The notes under the pieces are model-generated. The model was given only the letters and a program-made list of their open reading frames with translations, had not been told where the DNA came from and did not search any database. DNA of 64,000 nt from Monoplex corrugatus (Eukaryota; Mollusca; Gastropoda; Littorinimorpha; Ranellidae): the NCBI GenBank assembly GCA_030674185.1, contig CM060307.1, forward strand, positions 48,296,181 to 48,360,180. The letters run 5' to 3'. The position numbers and the translations under genes are program-made. Positions 45,100 through 57,434 of the stretch are shown here, piece after piece (position 1 is the stretch's first letter; each line of letters starts with the position of its first letter).

Positions 45100-46190
45100 C
45101 CCCAACCCCCCCCCCCCCCCCCAAAAAAAAAGCCTTCCAAAGCAGTCCTTGACGAATTTGCTAGACTTCATATTTCTGATTCAGAGGTAGTGAAATGGTA
45201 AATTCTGAGGTTTATTAGCTGTAGTGTTATTTGCCAGCTGGATTTACACACTAACTATAAAATTTTATTGAGTTATTTATCCCCAGTTCATACATGGATG
45301 TGATGAATTAAACACAAGGGAATTTGATCCTTTTACCGTGGCTATCTACATTTGTGGATGTGTCTTTTTAAAAGAATGAATCGTTTTGTGAGTCGTTGAA
45401 TTTGGTTTTAATGCTTTTGCAGTGAAGAACTTAATTTTTTTTATTAGAATAAAATATCAATTTCAATCGTTTAACGCCTTTACATTCTTCAGACGGCTTG
45501 AAATAGTTGGCTGGGCTACAGCAATGAAATGTGATAATAAGTGAATTAAATACTTGTCACTGTGGCGGATACCGTGTTTTTACTTTTTTCATTGTTTATC
45601 CACGTCATTTGTTACTCAGAAGCAACAACATTACAAGAAACACTGAACACAATGTAATATGTGGGATGTGTGTCACAATGACACCAATTTCTTTCAGCTT
45701 TCTTACGATGATTGCTTCTTACGCTCAAAATATCCCTACAGACGGAGTGGTGCCTAGGCTTGTTGATGGTGATTCTGGGTAGATATTCAACGTGATTATC
45801 AGATTTAAGCCTGCAAGTACAGGTCACCTTCCTTTGACATTCCACAGCTGGAGAACCTTCTGATATTGCATGTTTCCTAATCTCTACTTGACTTGAAGGT
45901 GCAATGTAGGTCACAATTTTTTTTATCTGACGAGGGAATCTTTTTTTTTTTTTTACCTCTATCCGGCGTCGCCTCATCATACCAGAGCAGTACGAGGGAT
46001 CAGTGCGTTAACTGTAGACTTCTTCGAAGCGTACAGATAATGTGCTACGATTAAGATGTGTTGATTAAAGTCCCTTTCTTTCTTCTTGTTTTGACCCTAG
46101 TTTCATCAGTCTGAGTTTTTTTCTATTAATGAGAAATACATGTGTGTATTCATGTATGTAGTACAGACAACCACAGCCACAGTGTGAAAT
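45100..46190. other. Block-B specific insertion of about 1.1 kb
   Basis: Block A runs directly from about 33165 to 33185, where block B has this extra sequence. It opens with a C-run and A-run (45104-45130). No coding or transposon signature was recognised. Confidence 0.5.
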
Positions 46191-46251
46191 GACAGACCTT
46201 ACTTTGAAAACATAAAAGTGGACATATAGTGATTAATACATACACGCAATG

Positions 46252-46672
46252 ATTTGTAGTGGTGGAACAATGCTTTGAAGCTGCAGAGATGAAAATGCTA
46301 CAATTGGCAATGGGAAAACAAGAAACGATGAAGTGAAAACATAGAAAATACGGAGGAAACTAGAAATGACTGAAGTGAGTAACAAGCTGAGGGAAGCAAG
46401 ATTGAGAAGACATGGACATTTATTGTAGAAAGAGGACACCTACGTGAGAAAAAGAGTAAGAAAAATGAGACTTGGGAGCACAAAGAGAGAAAGGCCAGAA
46501 AGAGGTATACACAGCTGTCTAGGCGAAGACAAGGGGCGAGCAAGAGTGAAGGAAGTAGGTGCCATAGACAGATGTTCTTTGGAAGGCTGGGATCTGCCAC
46601 AGCGACCTCATGACCTAGTTAGAAAAGCCTGCAGAATAAAAAGAAGCTCTGGAGTGATGGAGTCTGCCTTTT
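46252..46672 (+). mobile_element. Third-family LINE C-terminal fragment, copy B
   Basis: Same fragment as 33215-33620: EMKMLQLAMGKQETMK-like start, RKRVRKMRLGSTKRERPERG and GIHSCLGEDKGRARVKE. It is in the equivalent intron of block B. Confidence 0.7.
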
Positions 46673-46939
46673 AAACATTACTCCTTGTTCAACTTGGCGT
46701 GCAGGTGTGTGCAAACTGTACACACATACTAGTTTGATACTGGCTGTGAGTTGGGGGTTGTCTTTGATGGTGCTAGTTTTTTTTCTTTCTTTTTTTCTTT
46801 TTTTTTCTATTCAAGTTTAGGCAAGAATTCGTACAATATAAGTATAAACTGCATTTTTGTAGAACACACACTTAAATGGATATCATGTATGACAATCCAA
46901 ATATACAGAAAGATGTGCATGCTCAGTATGATAAAAATA

Positions 46940-47040
46940 CACACACATACATAACCCACATACACACACGCACGCGCGCATCAGCACGCAGCACGCACGC
47001 ACGCACGCACGCACATACACACACACACATGTATACAGAT
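46940..47040. repeat. CA/CACG microsatellite
   Basis: CA and GCACGCAC repeats. Confidence 0.9.
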
Positions 47041-47187
47041 TGCACAAAAACGTACAATCATATGTACACGCACTCTCAGGCTGACATTTGAATATTTTGA
47101 TAAAGACTCGAGCAATAAAGTAAAACCAAAAGGCATGAGTGTATCAAACCTATCTTATGAAAAGAACAACACACACTCCTCAGAGAT

Positions 47188-47199
47188 AATGATGATAAT

Positions 47200-47236
<37 letters not shown>

Positions 47237-47350
47237 GAGATGATAATGATGATGATGATGAAGACGATGACGATGATGATGGTGATAATGATAATAATAA
47301 TGATAATAACAATAATAGTAATAATAATAACAATAACAACAACAACAACA
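47188..47350. repeat. GAT/AAT/AAC triplet microsatellite
   Basis: GAT repeat at 47201-47236, mixed GAT/AAT to 47320, AAC to 47350. Confidence 0.95.
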
Positions 47351-47990
47351 AATAACCCATTGTTTGTTTGCAGTGTTGTCCTATTTGTATAACGTCCTAT
47401 TTGTTATAACTGGAATACTGCAGTATGTCAGGTTATAGTCTGCAGAATCTGGCTGTGTGTAATAGATGAAAAAACTTAGTCATTAAAAGTAATAACTGGG
47501 CAGTAGTACGTCCAATCCATTCGTACTTTTGCGCAGTCATTCTCAACTTTCGATTGTATAGTTCAGTGACTCATCTCCATTTAAGTTTTTTTTTCTAAAG
47601 ATGTGCAGATTTGGCATAAGTTTTTTTCACATTTACATCGATAAATGAAATATTTTGCGAAAAGCAAAACGAATATAAAAGATGTTATCACTTTGAGAAG
47701 TTTTAATCCCCTGTTTAATTTTCTTTTTAGTAGTGCACTCAGGTCAGTGAGGGTCATTGCAGGACTGCCAAGGACCTGATGCTGTCTTCAAATGGGCTTC
47801 TGGTTGCACTTTTGTCTATACTCTGCCAGGCCTGCCTAGAACTAATTTGTTGTCTTTGGTGTCACGCCAAGTACATTTTCTTTTAGAATTACTATATAGT
47901 TAGGGTGCAGGGAGCTAGCCTATTTGTAGAATGTAGTGGTTCACTGAGCGATATGAGCACTGTGCTCGTGTGTGGGATTCCGCCTATGGG
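47351..47990 (+). other. Intron sequence, nothing recognised
   Basis: Intron between domain 3 and its linker. The segment gcctatttgtagaatgtagt at 47918 matches the repeated unit of 33.87-34.12 kb. Confidence 0.4.
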
Positions 47991-47992
47991 TG

Positions 47993-47996
<4 letters not shown>

Positions 47997-48074
<78 letters not shown>

Positions 48075-48142
48075 CATGTGTGTGTGTGTACGTGTGTGTG
48101 TCTGTGCTATGTATAATAACGCATCTTCTTTTGCCTCTTAAC

Positions 48143-48230
<88 letters not shown>

Positions 48231-48317
48231 TGTGTGTGTGCGAGTTTCTCGTTTTGTGTAATTGTCTTAAAAGTGGAATTGTAGTGTGTTGTGTGTGTGT
48301 GTGTGTGTGTGTGTGTG

Positions 48318-48376
<59 letters not shown>
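47997..48376. repeat. GT microsatellites, three runs
   Basis: GT runs at 47997-48073, 48145-48240 and 48289-48375, in the same position relative to the linker exon as 33762-34280 in block A. Confidence 0.97.
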
Positions 48377-48469
48377 GGGGTTGTTTTTAACTGATTCAGG
48401 TTTTAGCGTACATGACAAAGTGACGGCATTAAAAAAATCTGTTTGTACATTCACACTGTCACTTTTCAG

Positions 48470-48520
48470 GAAACGTTGCTCAGTCAATCAATGCAGTTGC
48501 TGGAAACACAGGATCTTCAG
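48470..48520 (+). CDS. Lectin gene linker exon between domains 3 and 4
   Basis: 51 nt, phase 1 to phase 1, acceptor acttttcag, donor TTCAG|GTATTT. It encodes GNVAQSINAVAGNTGSS. Same length and splice context as 34469-34519. Reading frame is conserved with substitutions only. Confidence 0.8.
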
Positions 48521-49008
48521 GTATTTCCTTCACTTCTTCCTTTTATATCTTTGTCAGAGTACTGTCTCAGGGGAAAAAAAGCATTTTAACAAATCTTTAA
48601 CTGTATTTCTTACCAGTTAGATTTTGCTTAAGGTCTGAATATCATTGGCCACTTAGTTTTTCAAAATGTTTTCAGTATAGATTCTGCCCTTTTTCAAAGC
48701 TTGTTAACCTATGCCTACATGACAACTATAACCCAATTTTGGCTATGAGTCAAGTCAAATTAATGTTTTTCAAAAGAGAAATTGATTGTGGGATTCCACG
48801 TGAATATAATATAAACACGTCAGACATTTACATTAAATGTCATAGCATGTAATGTAAATTCAATCTCATATGTAAAATACAAGCAAATAAGAAATTATGC
48901 TGTAGTTTTCCGCGTGTGTACAACACATGCAACATAATCTTGTCTGTAAAATAACGATATAAAAGCAAATGTGCACATCCCTAACAGAAACAGAAACACG
49001 CACGCACG

Positions 49009-49042
<34 letters not shown>

Positions 49043-49624
49043 ACACCACACCACCACCACCCACCACTACCACCACTAACACCATCACCGCCATGAATAC
49101 TACCACAATCCTCACATAACATACAATCATTGAAGTAAACTGATCAGTAACAAGTGCATAAAACAAACTTATCTGAATGCGTTTGTACACACGCACATGT
49201 AGGCAGTTATATGTGCACACACATACACACATGCGGTACACACTCCCATACATCCATTACACATACATGCTTCAGACTGCTCCTTGATGTAAAGCTTGGA
49301 TTGTTTTGGGGAGAAAACTTGGTGTAATGTTCACTGGTGTACATTTGAAGGAGCGAAAAGGCGCTGATTGAAAGCCATTTCTGGAGTAAAAAAAATTTCT
49401 GTTATTTTCAGCTGGTCGCCAAGACGTCTGGATCTTAAGAACTACATGGTAAAACAGAGAATTGCACGAGTATGGTTTATATTCAAGACCACAAAAAAAG
49501 TTGAAATTCTAAGACATAATTTCGAGTCATATACTGGTCACGGAAATGAAATGTGTAATCCACAGTAGCTCTTTGACAAATGGCTGCATATTTTGTGCAT
49601 GTGTCTGCTTTCTGTGATAGGCAT

Positions 49625-49683
49625 CTAAGAGAGAGAAAGAGAGAGAGGAGAGGAGAGAGATGAGAGGTGTGTGTGTGTGTGTG

Positions 49684-49740
<57 letters not shown>
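49625..49740. repeat. GA microsatellite
   Basis: Interrupted GA repeat, pure at 49685-49740. Block A lacks it. Confidence 0.97.
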
Positions 49741-49741
<1 letters not shown>

Positions 49742-49984
49742 AAAAACCAGATTCCTCTCTGTGTGACGTAACATTACGTTTGTGAGTTCTTTGTTTCTGC
49801 CTATATTAACACGATTATGATACACCATTGCAGGCAAACAAACCAAATCAAACTAAAACCATGTTAGTACAAGAATCAATTGGTAAGAAATGTTCATGCT
49901 TTCAAATACAAAGCACATAATAGCTGACCCCCTTCCCTGTCCTCTTCTTCCACTGCCTTGGGTCTGTCTTGGTACCCCTTTGTC

Positions 49985-50275
49985 TTTCCGTCACACTTGT
50001 AGTCACGTGCTTTGTGTGTGACAGAGCTGACCAACGTGGCTCTGAACAAGCCAGCCTTACAAAGCACGCGTCACGACCTGTCTGTCTTTGTCTCTGTCAC
50101 ACTTGTAGTCACGTGTTTTGTGTGTGACAGAGCTGACCAACGTGGCACTGAACAAGCCAGCAGTACAGAGCTCGCGTCACGACCTGTCTGTCTTTGTCTC
50201 TGTCAGACTTGTAGTCACGTGTTTTGTGTGTGACAGAGCTGACCAACGTGGCACTGAACAAGCCAGCCTTACAGA
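49985..50275 (+). repeat. 106-bp tandem triplication over a 3' splice site
   Basis: Three units share cttgtagtcacgtg-tttgtgtgtgacag followed by the first ~60 nt of lectin exon 4a. Acceptor positions give exon starts at 50025, 50131 and 50237, exactly 106 bp apart. As 106 is not a multiple of three, splicing to the first or second acceptor and reading through meets stops. Confidence 0.9.
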
Positions 50276-50457
50276 GCTCGTACCACGACTCATTTGGAAA
50301 CCCAGGAAAAGTTGTCGATGGGATCACAGACACGTTATCAGTGGGTGCACCCACACCGCTGACGTGGACAACAACCCTAACCGATGGTGGCGTGTTGATC
50401 TGATGGGGCAGTTTGAGGTTCATGCTGTGGTCATCACCAACAGGGGAGACTGTTGTG
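50237..50457 (+). CDS. F-type lectin domain 4, N-terminal half-exon (4a), frameshifted
   Basis: 221 nt, one less than its three sisters. It reads [20 protein letters not shown] and VVDGITDT, then one C is missing (ACAGACACG near 50330, ACAGACACCG in exon 2a). The frame therefore shifts before [19 protein letters not shown] and TNRGDCC, which are intact in the next frame. Donor TTGTG|GTCAGT is intact. Domain 4 is broken unless the base is an assembly error. Confidence 0.8.
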
Positions 50458-51085
50458 GTCAGTGGCTCTAACATTGTACCGTTTTTGTACACGAACATGC
50501 AAAAATTTATGGAAAGAAAAAGAAATCAATAAGCAACCTACCCACCAGTTATACGAAAACGTTCTATTGAATCTTTTTGAAAGAATAGTTCTGTTGGTTT
50601 TTGTTGTTGTTGCTTTTTTTAATTTTTTTTTTATTATCAATGAGCAACTGCTAACAGTGTCAGTATAGTATATTCCAAACAGTAACCAGTCTTGTCTGCC
50701 TCTAAAGAGTAATTCTGTTCTTTCTTTTACTATTTCAGAAACAGGAATCATTTTACATTTTCGATTAATTCTGGTAGCAGTCGTTATGTACATCATACAA
50801 ACCAAAACAGCCAAAGAAACCATCATTGTATAACTTATCAGAAGGGCAGCAACGAAGATCTGCGACAGCAGCTCTGTGTTCTGGGCCAGCTCCTGTATGT
50901 TACCTCACATGTGCTTTAGGGCTTCTGTTCTCCTATTCACGAAAAGAAAATGACTGCCAGTGGCTATTGTGGATATTGTGCACGTAAACAAATCAAAGTG
51001 TACGAAAAGTGAGCTGCTAATCGATTTTTAAAAGCATTACAGTGCATATTCTGACTGTCCATTGAATGCACGTATATGTTTACAG

Positions 51086-51322
51086 GTGACCGTTTGGCGA
51101 ACTTCAGTGTCTACGTGATGCCAACACTGTCTGACCCCTCAGAGAACGTGCATGACCCCAGTGACTTGTGTGTACACCAGTGTGGGCAGATTGGTCAGGG
51201 TGCCACGGTACGTCTGCAGTGTAGCCAGCCAATCACTGGCCAGTACGTGTCATTGGTGCTGCCCACAGACTCTGAGCCACTCAACTTCTGTGAGATGGAA
51301 GTGCTTGGGAAGCAAACGTCAG
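51086..51322 (+). CDS. F-type lectin domain 4, C-terminal half-exon (4b)
   Basis: 237 nt, acceptor atgtttacag, donor CGTCAG|GTGAGG. It reads (G)DRLANFSVYVMPTLSDPSE, DPSDLCVHQCGQIGQGATVR, LQCSQPITGQYVSLVLP and EPLNFCEMEVLGKQTS. Frame intact. It has one extra Cys (HQCGQ) that the sister exons lack. Confidence 0.9.
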
Positions 51323-51467
51323 GTGAGGAGTCTAACAGAGAGCTTAGTTACAATGGTTCAATTCATCTAGTTATTCAGCAGTCACAGGCAATCACATTTT
51401 TAACATCCAGTAAAGTCTCAGGGCAGAAATGATGTGAAACTGTTATCTTTTTAGTGACTTAAAAAAA

Positions 51468-52072
51468 GACAGATTGATAAGTTTAAATATATGGGTACGG
51501 TCATCTCGCCAGATGGCAGATGCACATCAGAAATAGCCAGCAGCATCTGCCGAGCCAAAACAGCATTCAAGAAGATGAAAAGCATTCTTTCCAACAAATG
51601 CCTATCAATTAACATCAGGAAGAGAGTACTTGAATGTTCTATAGAACCGATGATGTTATACGGTTGTGAGGCGTGGACAGTCTATACGCAAAGCCAGAGC
51701 AAGATTGAGGCAGCCAAAATGTGGTTTCTAAGAAGAATGTTGAGAGTTCCATGGACGGTAATGAAAAGAAACGAGACAGTCTTGATGGAAGCGGATACTA
51801 GAAGATCATTGACAAAGAAGAGATTACAAGAAGACAGGCAACATTCATAGGCCATTTTATGAGGAAAGGGGAATTAGAGCACCTAGTCACAACAGTAAAG
51901 CTGGAGGGAAGGAGAACACCAGGTAGACCCAGGGAGAAAATATTGGACGGAACTTGCAGAGTGACTGAGAACAGAGGGGGTGGAAGATGTGGTAGTGGCG
52001 ACAAGGGATAGATGCATATGGAGGGCCATGAATGCCAACGCCATGCCTGAGGGAACATGATAATGATGAACA
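51468..52072 (+). mobile_element. RTE-like LINE 3' fragment
   Basis: Open at first (KYMGTVISPDGRC, YGCEAWTVYTQSQSKIEAAK, WFLRRMLRVPWT), frameshifted near 51830, ending aacatgataatgatg. In the last intron of the lectin gene. Confidence 0.9.
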
Positions 52073-52814
52073 AAAGGGGATTTGCATCATCAAATTGTTT
52101 CCCAAGTATTATAAAACCACTCACCAAATGCAGAACATGCACTGTGCAGTGAAATTACACCTGCACAGTGTGGGTAACAATCTGCATACCTGTATCTGAG
52201 AAAACATTTCTAGGAACAATCAAATACAATTTCTTTTTGAATACCTAGTAAAACAGGACATTTAGCATCATCAGCGATGTGTTTTATTTTCCACCCGAAT
52301 AGTATGAAAAATATCCCTTTCAGAGACACAATCAAGTCAGTATCATATTTCGACATTCAAGTATCAATGAAAGTGATTTTCAAATGATCGGATGACTACT
52401 AATTTTCAACATGTGACTGTAACAGCATATATAATTTCTAAATATAAAAGCTTGCATACGTAAATTCTTTGTAGATAAATATTTCCTTTTTTTAATTACG
52501 GAAGGCATCAATATAGTTTTACGTCTTAAAATGTAACACACATCATTATAATTTATGTAAAAAAAATGCATACGTGTCATGGACATTTTCCCTTGAAAAG
52601 AAGGTTCTACTCTCTTAGATTTCAGTCATGTAATTATATCATCGTGAATTACATACTCAGGTGGGTATCCGTTAGCAGCAACATCAAGAACCACAATGAC
52701 GCATTAACAGGAAGGGACTGGGATCAACAAGAATGGAATGGTGGTCAAAGGCCAGGGAAAAAACACACAGAGACATGTGTAATGCAAGACATTAATAATA
52801 AAAAAGGAGAGAAT

Positions 52815-55800
52815 ACCTTAATCTTGTTCTGACTTTTTTGTGATTGTCCAGGCTTCGTCTCCATACAACAGTACTGGTTCTATTGAAGAACTCTCTTCCT
52901 GATGTTAATTGGTAAGCATTTGTTGGTAAAAACACTTTTCATTTTCTTGAATGCTAATATAGCCTGGCCAGTTCTGCTAGATATTTCGAATGTGCATCTA
53001 CCATCTGATGAGATGACTGTTTCCAGATATTTAAACTTATCCCCTTGTCTCAGTGTTTTGCCATCAGCTGTTATATTACATCAGGGGATTTCTTGTTGTT
53101 GTTTTTTTTTTTACTGATTACCATGACTTCAGTCTTCTTACTATTTAGCTCTCACTCTTTATTTCTGCTTTCTGTTTCTATTACACTCACAAGATTTTGT
53201 AGGTCTTTTTCACTTTCTGTAATTAGAACGGTGTCATGTGAATAACAACGATGGTTTATATTTTTCCTGTATCCCAGGGTATTCTTTTAGGTTTCTCACG
53301 ATGGTTTCTCTGTAAAGTGAAAACAAATTTGGTACAGAACACATACCTGCTTAACCACTTTTGATATTTTGAAAAGAGCGTATATTATTTTCTACTCTCA
53401 GTGCTGCTGTTTGTTCCCAGTACATATTCCTTATTGTTCTTGGATCTTTTCTATCAATATTGAGCTTTCCAGCTGGTTGACCAATTCTTTGTGTCTTACC
53501 CGATAAAAAGCCTTAGTATAGTCAACAAAACATAAACATAAATCCCTATTCAATTCAATTGATATTTCTATGAGAGTTTTTAGTATAGGATGTATATAGC
53601 ATTAATAGTTTCTTTCTCACCAACAAATCCAAAGTGTTATTCTGCTATTTCTGGTTTAATTCTGTAATTTGTCCTCCTCATTATTATTTCTAATAGAATC
53701 TTTTCATATGACTCATCAAGCTGACTGTACGATGGAGTTCACATTCTATAGCCCCTGTTGTCTTTGAAAGTGCAATGAAAATTAACTTTGACATATCTTT
53801 AGGGATTTTCCTGGTGTCATAAATTTCGTTTAGGATGACTTACATTTTAAATACCAAATTCATCTAAAGCCTCAATCATTTCTATACTAATACTGCCTGG
53901 TCCTGGGTTAATTCCCTGTTTCACCCTTTTTATCAGTCCTCTAACTCTCATTACTGGTGGTCCTACAACGTTCTTTCTAATGATGTGTTCCTCCCTTCTG
54001 TCATCGTCAAAAAGTCTTCAAGGAATTCTTCCCATCTATCTAATCTTTTGTCTTTTTCCATAATAATCGTATCGTCTTTTGATTTTAAGCAGCCAGTTGA
54101 TGTTCATGTCTTTTTCTTGAGAGCAGTTTCTTCAGTATTTCTGTACATAAGCTTAGCGTCTGTTTTGTTTCTGTCTTTCATTTCTTTGCACTTTGCTTCT
54201 AGCTAAGTTCTTAAGCTTCGTTGCACTTATTCCGGATTTTCTTATCTATCTTTTTGCATTCTTCCTCTTTTCCCTATACTTTCCTTCCCTCATCGATCAA
54301 GCCTAAAATTTCTTTTGTCATCTAGTTCTTCTTTGCTTTTCATTCAACTGTAGGGAGTTCTTCACAAACATTTGAATTTTTCAAATTTGTCCATTGTTTC
54401 TCGCTGTCCTCAACGTCCTCCTGAGCACTGACTTTGTTTTAAATATATACGTTAAACTTTACACAAGTTGATTAATCTGTAATTAAGACAGATTTAGTTT
54501 CATGTTATTTTTGAATTGGTTTTCTTCTCTTTAGTTTCAGCCTAAATTTTTCCATTGCAAGACTGTGGTCACTGTTGCCGCCTGCGCCCGATAGTGTTTT
54601 TGCTGTCATTAAAGAATTTCTAAATCTCATATTTATCAATCTCTTATTTATCAAGATGTAATCAACTTGATTTCTTGTGCTGTCTCTTGGATTCATTCAT
54701 GTTTATTTTCTTCTATTATGTTGCTCAAACCAAGTGTTTCCTAGTATGAATTCATTTACTTGTGCCCGCTTAACAAGTTTCTCCCCCCTTCCATTTCGCG
54801 TGCCCAGGCCATGAGGTGCAACTATGTCATATACTTTTTCCTGTCCCACTTTAGCATTAAAATCTCTCATTATGACTGGAATGTCCTGTGATTTACATTG
54901 AGTCTTGGTTGTCTCTAATTCTACAATTCTGTCAATTTCATCCTCTACACTTGCGGATGTTGGTTTATATTCGTGAACGATGTTGATATATAATGGCTTG
55001 CCATCCAATTTAACTAGTAAAGTGCAGTCTGATATAGCCCTGTATTCTTTGATAGACTTTGACTTGTCATTGTTCATTATGATGCCTGCCCCTGTTTGAT
55101 ATGTACCCCCACCAGAACATATAATTTTATGCTTGCTTAGTGTTACCATGCCTGCGTCGTTTCATCACATCTCTTCTCGTCCTAAAATATTGATGTTCGG
55201 TCTTTGCATTTCAATCTTAATATTTTCTAGTTTTTCCTTCTGGAGCATTGTTCTAAACTTCCATTTTGCAATGCTTATATCTTTTAATCTGATTGCAGTA
55301 GTCTGATAACGGTCTGGTGTCACCTGGCCAGCATGACTTCCCTTACCAGCGGAGCCCCTATTCACTTCGTTCTTGAAGTTTCTTTTGATATATCTGGCAA
55401 TGATGTTCTTGGAAAGATACGATGGTGGTGTCCGTTTGCCTTCCATCGGTTCTCCTCTAGTCTTTGTCGTTCCAACGACTACCCACAAGGCATTGGGGGC
55501 TGATTTTTGTCAGGATTTACTCTCTTGAGACAACCACAAGGTAATGGTGCAATTTACCCCCATTGCTGGGGGGGGGGGGTGATGGTCTGGTTTGTGGGCA
55601 CCAGGGCATGTCCATACGCTGGTGGGCTTGCGTGCCGCACTTCTGGGGACCTGACCTCCTCCAAGTTCCTCGAGAGTTCACCCTGCGTTCTTGAGGTACT
55701 CACTTACCGTGTGTCGCTACGGGAAAGCACTACGTAGGGCTTGCTGATGGAGAGACTATGTACTGACAGAGACTTATGCATTCTGCTCTCCTTTTCGCAT

Positions 55801-55950
55801 AGCTGCAAGCAGCAGTGCCATTCAGCCGAATGGGTGAAAGCGAGAGGTGACAAGCGCGCAGTCACCAGCCAACACACTAGACGCGTCACATCAGCCAATA
55901 AGACATCACAACACACTCATAAAGACACAATAAACGTATTTTGTTGTTGT
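52815..55950 (-). mobile_element. RTE-like LINE, nearly full length but 3' truncated
   Basis: On the minus strand: 5' region (55950-55490, shared with 11.0-11.56 kb), then endonuclease N-terminus (55488-55165, SIAKWKFRTMLQKEKLENIK, NINILGREEM). The rest of the endonuclease follows (55149-54703, VIMRDFNAKVGQEKVYD, NTWFEQHNRRK), then RNase/RT regions broken by many stops (54.7-53.0 kb). It stops at about 52815, before the WFLRRML block. LINEs are usually truncated at the 5' end, so this loss is likely a later deletion. Confidence 0.85.
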
Positions 55951-56098
55951 TGTTGTTGTTGTTTAAGAATAGCATGCCTGTTGTTTAAGTATTCAAAACA
56001 TTACACACGCAGATTTTGAAGACAAAATTTGCCGAACAAATTTTTTTGTACAAAACAAAACAACTAACACATGTGTATATGGTTTCAGGTGATGGCAG

Positions 56099-56253
56099 TA
56101 ACTAACAGCAGTTTTGAAGGCATACCTTCCATGCCTCTGCTTTCCAGCGTTCACTCCATCCCGCCAATGTCTGCAGCAGTCGTCCCAGAACTTTCTTTGT
56201 ACGTTATGCAATCTGGATGCTTATTGCTGGTCTCTGACCATTCACATGGTTAA
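56099..56253 (+). CDS. Candidate terminal exon of the lectin gene
   Basis: Acceptor atggcag before 56099. In phase 1 it reads VTNSSFEGIPSMPLLSSVHS, IPPMSAAVVPELSLYVMQS and GCLLLVSDHSHG, with TAA at 56251-56253. The first ~25 residues resemble linker exon 41235 in frame, but the GTACGC donor found there is not present here, so the exon runs to a stop. ATTAAA follows at 56291. An upstream acceptor (56088) would give only GDGSN and a stop. Confidence 0.5.
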
Positions 56254-56290
56254 GAAAATTAAAAGTGTATCTGACGTTGTTTCTTACTAC

Positions 56291-56296
56291 ATTAAA
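56291..56296 (+). terminator. Polyadenylation signal ATTAAA
   Basis: Common variant polyadenylation hexamer, 37 nt after the candidate terminal stop codon. Confidence 0.4.
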
Positions 56297-56299
56297 GCA

Positions 56300-57055
56300 A
56301 CATCATATTCAGTTTGTAGCATACATTTTTTGTATTATGGTTACGCAGGACAATAGCAGGTCATCCTATAAACAACTGCTTATTCTTTATCAGAATGTCC
56401 ATCGGCATGTCTGTCTTTCTTGTCTTTGGTGTTTTAGTTTCTTTGTTTGTTTACTTTTTTCCTTTCGTTTCTTTATTTGAATTTTGAATTACGCTTTGCA
56501 TTGCTATTTGACTTCATGAGGCAGTACTGATTACCTCCCAGATCACTTTACGTTGTCATTGTTGTATCATTTATCCAGCTTCTACAGTTCCACTTCGAAG
56601 CGGTTCTTTGTTGCTGACGGATTTTGAAACAGTTAAGTACGTCTTGATTAGAACTTTCAACAACGTTTAGGATTTTCTTCTGACTTTTTCTTCAGCGATA
56701 GGGCAGATTGTTCTTAAAGTCGATGAACAAGACATACTGTACAACAGGCCCTCAGGTGGAATCAAGTACAGTTTACGCAGCAAACTTTACCTGTCTGCTA
56801 TAATCATCATCATCATCATCATCTTCCTCTTCTTCTTGTCTGTCTGTCTGTCTCTCTCTCTCGATTTCTAGCCAGATGACTGAAATTTTGTCATAACTTT
56901 GAAAATTGCAAAACTGGAGGTTATCTGGTTAGAAATCGAACTAAATGGAAACAAACCAGTACAAGCTTGATTCTTATACAGGAATTCATCAGGAAGACTC
57001 AATACATGATGGACACGATAATCACTACACTCAATAGAAATACTGTTGCCTAGTG
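56300..57055. other. Spacer downstream of the lectin gene
   Basis: ATC triplets at 56800-56823 and TTC/CTGT/CT runs to 56862. Otherwise nothing recognised. Confidence 0.45.
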
Positions 57056-57057
57056 AT

Positions 57058-57335
57058 TTAATTTCAGTTTCAGTTTCTCAAGATGACGTCTCCGCGCTCG
57101 GAACGAATTCCATATGCACTAACGTCACAGGTGCCATGCGTATGGTGATCATGGCACATGCCTCAAGCCTGCGCATAAACCCATGAGCTGGCCAGGTCCT
57201 GAGGCCCTACCTAGACTATGTTTTACCTAGTCTGTATTTTATACTGGTATTTTATCAGCCTATCACTGAATAATCTTGATTACATGTAAATGACATGTGT
57301 ATCTGTGTATCTTACCTTCAAAAAAAGAAAAAAGA
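57058..57335 (-). mobile_element. Repeat sharing the SINE 3' cassette, copy 2
   Basis: Collinear with 21135-21420: cagtttcagtttctcaagat, catatgcactaacgtcacag, ctggccaggtcctgaggccc, tacatgtaaatgacatgtgt, then an A-rich stretch ending the match. Confidence 0.65.
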
Positions 57336-57434
57336 AAAAGGAACACAAAAATGAAAAGTAAATAAATAAAAAATTGAAGTCTGAATCATAACACATGGTA
57401 GTTATTTTGTATAAACTCGTCTGACATGACAGAA

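Noticed and set aside
50118..50471. 117-codon frame over the domain 4 start
   Set aside because: The N-terminal half translates the duplicated splice-site units in the wrong frame. Only the part after the 1-nt deletion matches lectin sequence.
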